Notes under the pieces: generated by a model
Seen by the model: the letters and a program-made list of their open reading frames with translations, nothing else
The model's database searches: none
What the model was told of the DNA's origin: nothing
Program-made: the position numbers and the translations under genes
Source of the DNA: Pterobdella sp. o SKG-2022
Lineage: Eukaryota; Annelida; Clitellata; Hirudinida; Piscicolidae
Assembly (NCBI GenBank): GCA_964035795.1
Contig: OZ038327.1
Span: 2,411,553-2,475,552 of the forward strand
DNA: 64,000 nt
Direction: 5' to 3'
Shown here: positions 1-33,265 of the stretch, piece after piece
How positions within the stretch are numbered: the first letter of the stretch is position 1
Layout of the letters: the number at the start of each line of letters is the position of its first letter

Positions 1-1650
1 GTAGATATATAAGTACTATTTATTGAGTTGTCTCTAATGGGGTTTCAGTTGCGCAATTGATTGGTTCCACAGGGCACTACTCTATGGGGACCAGTAGGAT
101 TAAATATTATTACATTCATTTGGTTTAAAATTTTGAAAACCTTTTTGACTGAATTTAAAATGTGAAAAGCTAAAGAGCATAGATTAGACTTTGACATTTT
201 ATTCAAAGATTTCAATTCTCGATAAGCAAAACCTTGCCATAAAACTTCAGATACGGGAGATCCATGATAGGATTTATCCAGTTTTAGTTATGAAATAGGT
301 TGTATCTATGAGATTCCCATTGTGAAGAAATAAACGAAAAATTATTGTAAATTTTAGCGTTATAATGAAGAGAGATAATGTAATAGAAAGGGAGACAAAC
401 ACAAAGCATTGAATCGAATTACCACATGGTGTTTTAATTTTTTTACAAAAGACTTCTTGTACCAACCAAACAAACATTTTGTGTTTCACTTGATAATGTA
501 GATTTGTCTTATCAAAAAATTTGTGTATTATGTAATAATTTATGATGGTTTGCTTCACTAATATTTCAGGCCATTCTAACTGATGAAGGTCATAACAGAT
601 CAAAAGTTACCGTAAGATCCTCCCCTTAATCGCTTGTTTAATCCTCTCAAGCACGAATATTTAAAAATCTATAGCCGTCATTTTATTAACGAAACAGATG
701 CTCATAAAATGAAAAATAATTTTAATCTCTTTATCTATCTGTCTATCAAGTGCTTAAATAATTTCTTATTATACAAATATTGATTATTTGGCAATACAAG
801 CCCTAGCCGCAAAAATAACAGCTTAGTTATTTTTAGGAAGAACTTTGGTTATGATGATCCTAGCAGTGGTTATGATGTAGTAGCATGAAATTGGATAAAG
901 ATATTTCTACTTGAGAGAAGCTACGTTAAAGGTCGAGTTTTGTGTCTGTTCCATCAGTGAGAGGAACAAAGAAAAAGTAATTATTTACTTAAAACGCAAA
1001 GTTTTTTGTTAGAAAATCTCACACTATATCATAATAGTCACTCACATTCTTTGCTAATATTAGATCTTCATACAAAAATCTTCGTGTATTAAGTTGATAA
1101 ATACTTTGTGCTTGTTTCTCTCACCATTTTTCAGACTATTCTATTTTTATTACAGCCCATTCACTCATAACATTCACAGCCAAAATCAATGTATCTAAAT
1201 AAACTTAAACAGGTGAATAAAAAAATAAACAAGAAGCTTATTCTCTAAGACTTCTCGCAGTGATTATAGCCTTATTTATTGTACTAAAAAAACTAAAAAA
1301 CAATTTCATGGTAAATGAGTGAACCTGGTATTAAAAGCTAACGAATTTACCCATGGTTTTTATAAAAAACAAGAAATTTAAAAAAAAAAACGAAGCTTTT
1401 CGGAAGACCAGCCTACATTAGCATGTGGCTCTTAGCGTTTGTTTTTCTCATTATTTGGGTCATCACAGACGCAAGAGTTTATTAAGCAACTGAGCCTTTT
1501 GGGAGCAGAACTTTGGGCGTTTGAATTTTGTCCATGGACTTTTCCTTTGTTCAAAGACCTTTTATGTTTTTAGTACAGTCATTAGCGGTTCAATAAAATA
1601 AATAAAATTGAATACGAGAAAGTTATCATTACTGTCTTACCTCCCTGGTC
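1..1650. other. No gene seen; degenerate hairpin repeats
   Basis: The first 110 bases resemble the inverse complement of 32955-33035, a dispersed repeat. Around 270-500, 960-1150 and 1390-1440 are decayed pieces of the palindromic families seen intact elsewhere. Scattered frames are short and of low complexity. Confidence 0.5.
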
Positions 1651-1676
1651 ATATGAAATAGCTAAGCTATATAAAG

Positions 1677-1880
1677 GTGGTAGATGATGATGATGATGAT
1701 GATGGTTGTGATAATGATGGTAGTGGTGATGATGGTGTAGATGATGACGACGATGATGATGGTGGTGGTGAGAATAGTGGTGGTGATGATGATGATGTTG
1801 GTGGAGATGATTGTGGTGGTGACGGTAGTGGTAATGATGATGATGGTAGTAATGATGGTGGTAACGATGACGATAAAAAT
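1677..1880. repeat. Imperfect GAT/GGT microsatellite
   Basis: About 200 bases of imperfect GAT and GGT triplets. A frame on the plus strand reads as an Asp/Gly run; this is a composition artefact and not a supported protein. Confidence 0.85.
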
Positions 1881-2945
1881 TGTTTTGATGATTTTCTATT
1901 ATAAATGACTTAACTACCGACTCAAATAGCTCGTAACAACAAAGGAACTGAAGACTCGATGTGGGAAATGTGGTTCGTGTACTTTGCTGACATGCTTGAT
2001 CTCTTTACCATTTACAGGTTGGTGTGGGTTGGAGGGGGTGGGGAGATATTATGATATGGGTATGTGTGCCAAGGGTGGGTATATGATGTGCTATGAGTGT
2101 GGTGAAAGGACTGGGTAAATGATGTGGTCTAGTGGTGAGAGGGAGGTGTGTGTTATGGTTGTGGTGTGTAGGGGTGGATAAAAGATTTGGGTGTGGGGAA
2201 GAAGGTGAGTATATGATGTGGTCTAGGGGTCAAAAAATATACAAGAGGGTAAGGATGTGGATTATAGTATGGTAAGAGTGTGTTGTGTGGGGAGATATAA
2301 TACAAGATGGTGTGTTGTGGGAGAATTTAAAAGGAAACCATATAATATGGTAGAGATATGGGTTGGGAAGGATATAAAAAAACGACGCGCTAATTGTTGC
2401 ATGGTTATATATTTTTATAGAGACATCGTATGTTCTTCTCTTTTTAAAATCTTCACTGTTGATAACTTTGCTAATGAATTAGGACAGGGCTTACTCATTG
2501 AAAAAATTAATTAAATAGAATTTCCTCTACTTGTTTTCTTAATATTTTCATAAACTGAAGTTTTCATTGAATGAAACTATAAAACGCTATATATTGCGTT
2601 TCTGCGCCAACTTAACTCAGTTTTATAGCGCTATATAAAAATATTGATTGGGAATAAAAAAATAAAAAATCAAAATAATAAACAAGAAAAAATGTAAAAA
2701 AAAATGAAGAAGAGTATTGCAAAGAATTAATGTAAAAAATAAAATAAAGGAAACTTTGATTGTGCTTGACCTCAAAAAATTAAGCTAAAAAAAGAATGAG
2801 TCTGGAGATACATTTTATAAAAAATTATAAAGAATACGAAAAAAGATTAAAAAACCTTTGAAAAAAAAAACACTGCTGAAATTGAAACAAATAAAAATAA
2901 AAAAAACCTCAAACCAACCAATCACACACTAGCAACATCGAGCAC

Positions 2946-3143
2946 TTGAGAAAAAACAGCCAATCAGCGATGGGGGTGAACAGAGAAGAAGTGGGACTAC
3001 ACTACCCGAGCAAGGGTTCAGACAAGTACGAGCTACTTATCCGTGATTGGGACAACAAATGGCAAGACCTACTTCCGGATGAACCAATTAAATTCGGGTG
3101 GAATGGTGAGGTTTTAAACGCCCCGGAAAGAGAAATTGATTGA
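2946..3143 (+). CDS. Possible short gene or exon, unrecognised
   Basis: A 65-codon frame (MRKNSQSAMGVNREEVGLHY..., with KYELLIRDWDNKWQDLLPDE further on) is much richer in GC than the AT-rich sequence on either side and has balanced amino-acid composition. I recognise no family. An acceptor-like GAACAG lies inside it, so it could be an exon fragment or a decayed retrocopy. Confidence 0.22.
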   Translation: MRKNSQSAMGVNREEVGLHYPSKGSDKYELLIRDWDNKWQDLLPDEPIKFGWNGEVLNAPEREID

Positions 3144-5474
3144 GATCTTTTATAAGGGTTTTTTTTTTTGGTTATTTTTAGCTTCGGTATGTTAATATTT
3201 TCGGTATTTTACGTTTTTTCCTTAATATATCAATTTTTTGTTATGAGCTCTTTTGCTTTTTCTCACTTGTTTACCACCAGACCCTCTTTCACAGGTGTAC
3301 ATGTCGGCTTCAATAGAACCTTTTTATTTTTTCCACAATTTCCAAAAAACATCTTAGGAGTGAACATGTGTGATTGAAAATTTTGATATTGTTTTTAATT
3401 TTGTTGTTTTATTATTATTGTTTTTGTGATAAATATTATTCCTGTTATTATATTGTTATTGTTGTTATTAACAGTATTATTTTTATTATTTTTTTTTATT
3501 ATTTCTTTTAATATTAATATTATTGTTATTATTCTTTTTATTATCGTTATTATTATTCTCATTTTCTTTCATGGTCCTTATTCTTGCACACCTATTTGAA
3601 TTAATATATAAATACTTAATCATTTGAATCTTCCGTGCGTATAACCATCTAGCCAAAAATCTTAACCTTGGAAATTAATTATGGATAACAAGCACTCAGT
3701 TAGAACCATTACAAACACCAAATTTGTATTGTATTTCCACTTGGAATCATTGGTAAAAATAAGTTTCTATAACTTAAAAATATTAAATAGTAATTAAAAA
3801 TATTAAATACTAATTACAAATAATAAATATTAATTATAAATATAGTTTTATTTGAGACATATAATTTCATTATCAATACATTCAAAATATCTCAAGCCTT
3901 CGCAAACAACGCATTGCTCTGTTCGAACTTAGAAGATTTAGCCCAATTGTACTTCAAATCAAAACAAATGCTGAACAATTGAGGTGATTATGCCATTTCA
4001 AAGCAAACACATAAAAATATTGAAAACATATAGAACATGTGAAAAGAAATGTATTAGTTACACAAAAGGAGACACTTGACAAATATTAGATCATGTTTCA
4101 ACCCCACCCTTCACAAATATCAAAGTACCCTACAGTCCAACTCAGACGTTCCATATGTTATATTCTGTTACAAACAATTGTCAATAGTTAATTCTGTTAC
4201 AAACAACTGTTGAATCTGATAAAAACCATTATCAACCTTCAATTCCATTATAACAGCATTCCAATTGTGACATGTAAGAAACCTTCCTTGAGCCAAATAC
4301 TTCATGTCAGTTTTACATTTATTGTGCCAGTCTTTCGTTGGGTATGGACCCCTCTGTTCTTATCTTTTTATATTTTGTTATCAACCAAATGGAAATTTTA
4401 TATTGTTCAAAACTTTTCCATTGCAATGATGACCAAATTCATTTAATCTTTTGATTCCCGTTATAAATATGAGTGAACTTTTGATTCTTATTTTTGAATG
4501 TTCATTTGAAATAAAATTTAACTGATAACTTCCATTATGAGTACATTAAAATTTAAAATATTAGTCTCCATTATAAATGCTGCCCTTGGACGAAGTGACT
4601 TGAAATTGGTTTGAAAGATGGTTGCCACAATAATAATGAAGTATTCCATTCAGGCTAATATCGATAAGCATAATAGTTGGGAACTCTGATATGAAGGACG
4701 CCAATAGTTCTAATAATTCATATCAATAAAAAAAATATAATAATAATGATGATGATAATAATAACAACAACAACAACAATACTACTACTACTGATAATAA
4801 TAATAACAATAATATTAATAATAATAACAAAAAAAATAAAAATAAAAATAACAATAGTAATAATAATAATAATAAGAACGAGAAGAATAATAAAAAGAAT
4901 AATAAAAATAATAATTATTATTATTATTATATCTAAGTTTTATTACACTCAGATATTTGTTGACAATGCAAGCCAACGCATTGTTTAAGAGAGAGATGAA
5001 TGTGAATGTGACACAGTTTACAGTTTTGATACATATTTAGATTTTTGTAAGACTAGTTTAAATTATCAAGTGAACAGTTTTTTAAATAAATATTTTGTGT
5101 TTGTTGACCTTAGAGTTTATTTAGGCTATTTTACGTCGTAAAGATAGCTCTGGGGTGTGAAATATGTTAAAGCATAAAACAGCTGTATACGTCTTTGATG
5201 GTTGTTTAGGATTGAATTGAAACTCATAAAACATATTTTTTCACAACTTTTTGAAACGCATTGAGCCGATTATAAGGGGTTCAATTGAAGAGCACAGTGC
5301 TTGGTACTTGCCAGAGCGGAGTTCGAAAAACCTCAAAAAAATTTTTCAATTCAATTTGACAAATTTATTTCAAATTTCAAAATAAAATTTTTCACAAAAT
5401 TTCTTTTTTTTGAATATTTAAAAAATTTGTTTTCAATTTTTTTTTGAAATTTGGTGATTAAAGGAAAAAAATTT
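3144..5474. other. No gene seen; AT-rich sequence
   Basis: ATT and AAT triplet runs (for example 3395-3560 and 4735-4930) in otherwise featureless AT-rich DNA. No exon with protein-like codons and splice sites was found. Confidence 0.5.
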
Positions 5475-6755
5475 AGTAAGCAATTGCAAAGACTTGGTAG
5501 AAAATCGCAGACTTGGTAGAAAATTGCAAAGATTTGGTGGAAAATTGCAGACTTGGTGGAAAATTGCAGACTTGGTGGAAAATTCCAGACTTGGTAGAAA
5601 ATTGCAAAGATTTGGTGGAAAATAGCAGACTTGGTAGAAAATTGCAGACTTGGTAGAAAATTGCAAAGATTTGGTGGAAATTTGCAGACTTGGTAGAAAA
5701 TTGCAAAGATTTGGTAGAAAATTGCAAAGATTTGGTAGAAAATTGCAAAGATTTGGTGGAAAATTGCAAAGATTTGGTAGAAAATTGCAAAGATTTGGTG
5801 GAAAATTGCAGACTTGGTAGAAAATTGCAAAGATTTGGTGGAAAATTGCAAAGATTTGGTAGAAAATTGCAAAGATTTGGTGGAAATTTGCAGACTTGGT
5901 AGAAAATTGCAAAGATTTGGTGGAAAATTGCAAAGATTTGGTAGAAAATTGCAAAGATTTGGTGGAAATTTGCAGACTTGGTGGAAAATTGCAGACTTGG
6001 TAGAAAATTGCAAAGATTTGGTGGAAAATTGCAAAGATTTGGTAGAAAATTGCAAAGATTTGGTGGAAATTTGCAGACTTGGTAGAAAATTGCAAAGATT
6101 TGGTAGAAAATTGCGAAGATTTGGTAGAAAATTGCAAAGATTTGGTGGAAAATTGCAAAGATTTGGTAGAAAATTGCAAAGATTTGGTGGAAAATTGCAA
6201 AGATTTGGTAGAAAATTGCAAAGATTTGGTGGAAATTTGCAGACTTGGTGGAAAATTGCAAAGATTTGGTGGAAAATTGCAAAGATTTGGTAGAAAATTG
6301 CAAAGATTTGGTGGAAAATTGCAAAGGTTTGGTGGAAAATTGCAAAGATTTGGTAGAAAATTGCAAAGATTTGGTGGAAATTTGCAGACTTGGTAGAAAA
6401 TTGCAAAGATTTGGTGGAAAATTGCAAAGATTTGGTAGAAAATTGCAAAGATTTGGTAGAAAATTGCAAAGATTTGGTAGAAAATTGCAAAGATTTGGTG
6501 GAAAATTGCAGACTTGGTGGAAAATTGCAAAGATTTGGTGGAAAATTGCAAAGATTTGGTAGAAAATTGCAAAGATTTGGTGGAAAATTGCAAAGATTTG
6601 GTAGAAAATTGCAAAGATTTGGTGGAAAATTGCAAAGATTTGGTGGAAAATTGCAAAGATTTGGTAGAAAATTGCAAAGATTTGGTGGAAATTTGCAGAC
6701 TTGGTGGAAAATTGCAAAGATTTGGTGGAAAATTGCAAAGATTTGGTATTCAACT
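5475..6755. repeat. Satellite array of mixed 21- and 19-bp units
   Basis: About 60 head-to-tail units. The 21-bp unit contains TTGCAAAGATTTGGTAGAAA; a second form, TTGCAGACTTGGTAGAAAA, is 19 bp. A/G variants (GGTAG or GGTGG) and an occasional AAATTTGC form give a higher-order pattern. A 21-bp unit is seven codons, so several frames on both strands stay open (repeating QFSTKSL or VENCKDL). These are artefacts of period, not genes. Confidence 0.95.
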
Positions 6756-7688
6756 AATCTGAGCTTGGGCTAGTTGTTAAACAAAGGTGTTTAAAAATAT
6801 TATTATTATGAGCACTTGAATGGCTATAAAGTTATTTCTTACTATTATTTTATGTTTACAATGAGCGTCAAGATAATATGCTTATTGTGTTAGACTTGAG
6901 TAAAAGGTCTAAGATATATGACTTATGAAACTTAAAATAGAACCATAATAGAAAGTTGAATTTAAGATTTTGTCGAACAATGAAGGTACCTAGAAAGTTC
7001 TTCGTTTTGAATGCTCAAAAATCTATCTATTTACCTACTTATCTACCTATTTATCTATCTAATTATGTATCTATCTATTTACCTACTTGTCTAAAATATA
7101 AAAAAGTTAATTATTTATTAAAATTTTGCACTCAGTTTTAAAATTGATGGTTTAAAAAAGAAAGGCAGACCGAAAATTGAGTGAAAAAACAGTTTCAAAA
7201 ATCAGTGAAGTTGGTTTGAAAGAGGGAGATGCGTTGAATAGAAAAAGATGTAGATAAGGGATATATGAAGAAAATTTATTGTAAATGGAGTAAATCTGAC
7301 CAGCCTCAGTATAGTGGGGATTAAAATCTTGCTATCTACCTATGTATTTTGCTATCTATCTGCCTATTTATCTATCTATCTATCTGCCCATCTATCTATT
7401 TATTCCCAATGAAAAGCTACAGTGGAAACCTATAAAATTATCCTTTCACCTCAGTAATTATTTAAACTTGAAACTTTATTTGAATTTTAGAAAATCTTCA
7501 TTTTGAATAGTATTCGAGGGGTTTGTGGTATAAACTTCAAAGTAAAGTTTATGACAATATGCTAAGATTTATGGGTTGAAAAATTGAAATTCACAATAAT
7601 GAAAATAATCTTAATGTCCATTTAGATCGCACTAGAAGAAAATATAATGTTGAAAAATGAAAATTTTAACTGCATTTAAATCAAATTA

Positions 7689-7825
7689 GTATAGCTCAGA
7701 GGTAGCTACTTAAAGTTACCGAGTTCGATCGCACGCAATTAGTACAGTGTGTTTTCGCTACATTAAATTTATAGGAAGATCTATAATGAAAAGAGCTTTA
7801 TAAATTCCGCATTACGTAACATTAG
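7689..7825 (+). mobile_element. tRNA-derived SINE, tail type A
   Basis: A partial tRNA head with box B (GAGTTCGATCGC) is followed by the shared body GTGTGTTTTCGCTACATTAA and an ATTACGTAACATTA end. It is diverged relative to the copy at 24729. Confidence 0.7.
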
Positions 7826-7896
7826 GTTATACTGCTGTACATGTCCCATTGACGGGGGTTGACAACAGTCGGCCTAGGTTATTGATACTACTTATG
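7823..7896 (+). repeat. Dispersed hairpin repeat, copy 1
   Basis: Contains ACTGCTGTACATGTCC and CAACAGTCGGCCTAGG, whose ACTGCTGT/ACAACAGT arms pair. Related copies lie at 14685-14810 and 21455-21720. Confidence 0.7.
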
Positions 7897-9006
7897 GAAG
7901 ATTGTATTGTTGTAGAAACAAAATTAAATGTAAAAAAACACTGGCTAGTTGCAATTCATGTAATAAAAACAGAAAAAAATAAGAAAAAAAAATGAAAAAA
8001 AATTTTAGAAATAAAAATGACGTATTTTACACGATGTATAAAAGAGGATTCAAATAAGAAATACAAGAAATAAATGTATGCTTTGATTTTAAAAGTGAAT
8101 ATTTTACACAGAGATTAGAAAACTTTTACTATGTCTCATGATTTTTGAATGGGAATCTAAAAAAAAACAAAAAATAAAAAAAATTGAGAAGTACGGTAAA
8201 AATAAGAAAATAATTAATTGAAAAAAATTAGAAAAAAATCAAACATAAATAATAATATGGATTTTAAGAACAATTGAGAAAAAAACAAAAACATAAATAT
8301 TAATAATAATAAATCAATACTAATAATAATAAACCATAAAAATATCATAAAATCAGTAAAAGCAAAATAGTCATGATTAAAACGAGCAATCTAATGCGAA
8401 GGCTTTAGTGGCGACAATCAATATTCGTAAAAAAGTAGCAAAAAAAAAATAATGAAAAAAAATAATAAAATTAAAATAGAAACAATAAAAAAAACAATAA
8501 AACTAAAATAGAAACAATAAAAAAAATAATAAAATTAAAAGATCAAGCGAACTATATGTGGCGTGACAAAAATAGGAACAATAAAAAATAATGATAATAA
8601 CAAACAAAAAGAAAAATAATAATGAGAAAACAATAATAAGGGTGGAAAAATAAAAAAAATAAGGTTACAAAAGGTAGTCAAAAGTTGAGGGACCATTAGT
8701 AAGGTGTGTGATGCGATGATGTAAACACTGGCAATAAAAGTAAAATGGAGGGAAAACAGCTAATCACAATGATTGCCTAGATAATTACAACCAATCATAA
8801 TACAGCTTATATATATATATATAGCAGACATAAATAACCAATGGCAGTTTTTATATAAATAAATCACACAGCCATCACGCTTGGTTTGAGAACAACAACT
8901 GAAGCCCGCATGAGTGTCACCAATCAAAAAAATCTTTTATATATGCGCCACTACTAACAACCAATAAAACTACAACTTTAATATATATGTCAAGCAGAAC
9001 AGCCAA

Positions 9007-31291
<22,285 letters not shown>

Positions 31292-31421
31292 TGAAGATTC
31301 GCGCGAAAAAAAAAAATAAATTTTGAGATCTATTTCGGAATAATTTCAATAAAAAAACTAAAAATTCATATCTTATCCGGTTTTGAAAGTTTAGGTTCGA
31401 CTGTAAGCCAAGATATCTCAC

Positions 31422-32840
31422 CTGTAGAGCGGGTGTTGCGCTTAACTCTTAAAGCTACCATAGAACTAACACTACAAGAATAATTTGTTTCATTTTTTAT
31501 GAATGTTGAAGTTTTAGGTTTGAGTAGTGGAGTAATTGAAAAATAAAACGTTTCAATTCGTGCACAAAAAGAAATGTAATCTTTGCTTGAATACATAAGG
31601 TCAGGTAAGTTTATTTGAAGTGAAATTTTTCTTTAGTTTTCATAATCAAAAAACAAAAAAAGTCACATTTAAATAATTTTATACTTTAAAGATTACTTCA
31701 TATAATTGCATGTGAATATTCTATAAATTAGCTCGTAATGAATATATTTAAAAACAAAAATGAATTTTATCTATAAAAAAAGCTTTTTGTTAACAAAGTA
31801 ACATTTTCAAGTATGAGAAACACACTAATGACACTGCTTAATTATACTGTTATTGGGCTTGTAACAAGAGATGAATTGACATGGAAGAAAGTAAAGTCCG
31901 CCATAAAACAAATATTGAAAACAAAGAAGTTATTAAAAGCATGAATCAAATAACACATACTATCAGTGCAAAAATAAAAATGTTATAGCCCGTTTTTGTG
32001 GGAGTTTTATATGTTTCTAAAAACATTAAAATTGAAAACAACATTGGTAATAAAACTTGCAAAAATGATAGTGTCAACACGAATTTAATCATTTTGAATT
32101 CAAAGAACATCATGTAGAAAAGAATAGTAGTAGAAGTAATGTCGAAGACTATAAAGAATAAATTTCAATAGAAACAAGAAAAAAATTGGAATAGAAGATC
32201 ATTTTGTCACAATGGTTGAGCTTTAGACTAATTATTTAAAGTTACCGGGTTCGATCCCGCGTGGGCCGACAATTAGCACCTGTTCCACAGTGTGTTTTCG
32301 CTACATTAAATTTGTAGCGAGCGCTTTGATCTATAAGGAAAAGTGCTTTATAAATACCGCATTACATTACACTACATTACACAAGCATGAGAAAAAATGG
32401 ATTAAAAAGCATACAAGAACAGAAAAACAAACCAACAACTTGCCGAGAGAAATGTGCGGTTGTTTCCCTTGGTGAACGTTTTGTTTCTGGTTCTAGCACT
32501 AGCTCTCTAATATTCAGTGTAACGGTGGTGTCAAACAGAGCTTGTTTTAAGCTGTCTATAACACCTTTCTTCATGCTACAAACTGCCTAATCATGTTTTA
32601 AGTGTTTTTCTCGGTTAGATTGTTCATGTTTTTGTGTTGGCATTCATTCACTTTTGTAAGAAAGAGTGAGGTGTTTGAAATTTAAAAATTAAAACAACTA
32701 AAAAAATTTTTAAAAAAGTTGTGAAAAAGATTAAACAAAAGCTCATTTGCACAGCCTTACTTATGAAACCCTCAACACTTGAACATCTCTGAACTTCAAA
32801 AGCTTTTGATTTTGGAATTTTTATTCTTTCGAAAATATCC
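31422..32840 (-). CDS. Three upstream coding exons of unknown domain type, probably 5' part of the receptor gene
   Basis: Exons 32761-32840 (strong TTTTTTCAG acceptor, GTAAGG donor), about 32433-32582, and about 31422-31580 (GTGAGA donor) stay open and join in phase. The last one joins in phase 1 to the Sema exon at 31215, whose acceptor follows a good pyrimidine tract. The encoded stretch of roughly 128 residues includes DIFERIKIPKSK, SMKKGVIDSLKQALFDTT and NYSCSVSSMVALRV. I do not recognise the domain. If the 31422 donor is not used, the frame runs to a TGA at 31366, only about 75 bases before the ATG at 31291. The choice between an N-terminal extension of the receptor and the end of a separate gene stays open. 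The middle exon boundary at 32433 versus 32440 is uncertain. Confidence 0.5.
32208..32375 (+). mobile_element. tRNA-derived SINE, tail type A
   Basis: 5'-truncated head (AATGGTTGAGCTTTAGACTA), box B GGGTTCGATCCC, then the same body as the 24729 copy and an ATTACATTACACTACATTAC tail. It lies in the intron between the unknown upstream exons. Confidence 0.8.
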
Positions 32841-32954
32841 CTGAAAAAATCAACTGAATTATATTACACTATTTTTATTATTATTGAATTTTATTTTTTA
32901 TCTTTCTCATTAATCCCCGTTGCTTCTGACTTAATTTTGTACGATAAGTTATTT

Positions 32955-33035
32955 ATATCTCATATAGTGGTCCACATGGAGTAGCGCTCTATGAAACCAA
33001 TCAATTGCCCCACTGAAACCCAGTTAGGGGTGATC
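32955..33035 (-). repeat. Dispersed repeat shared with the start of the window
   Basis: The inverse complement reads GGGGCAATTGATTGGTTTCA and GTGGACCACTA, matching 30-110 with scattered changes. Family unknown. Confidence 0.6.
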
Positions 33036-33139
33036 TAATGATCGAATCCTTCATTTAATTGTAGTTACAACGTTTGTACGATGAAGCATTCAATATAACA
33101 TTACATCTGTAACATTTGTATACATAAATGATAACTGGT

Positions 33140-33265
33140 GTGATGGAATGTGGTAATTTAAATTTGATGTAGTGAAAACACACTGTGGAACAGGTGCTAA
33201 TTGTTGGCTTACACGGGATCGATCCTGGTAATGCTCTACCTCTGAACTATACGGGCAGACTAGAA
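33140..33265 (-). mobile_element. tRNA-derived SINE fragment, tail type A
   Basis: Minus-strand copy with body TGTGTTTTCACTACATCAAA and a diverged tRNA head (box B CAGGATCGATCC). Confidence 0.6.

Larger units (their letters stand above)
6756..9006. other. No gene seen; AT-rich 3' flank of the receptor gene
   Basis: Contains TATC runs, one SINE (7689-7825), one hairpin repeat (7823-7896) and A-rich stretches. On the minus strand this is downstream of the receptor stop codon and probably includes its 3' UTR; I could not choose a poly(A) site. Confidence 0.45.

Noticed and set aside
5351..6773. Overlapping 100- to 430-codon frames on both strands
   Set aside because: All come from the 21-bp satellite, whose period is a multiple of three; repeating heptapeptides appear in several frames and both strands, and no splice or start context supports them.
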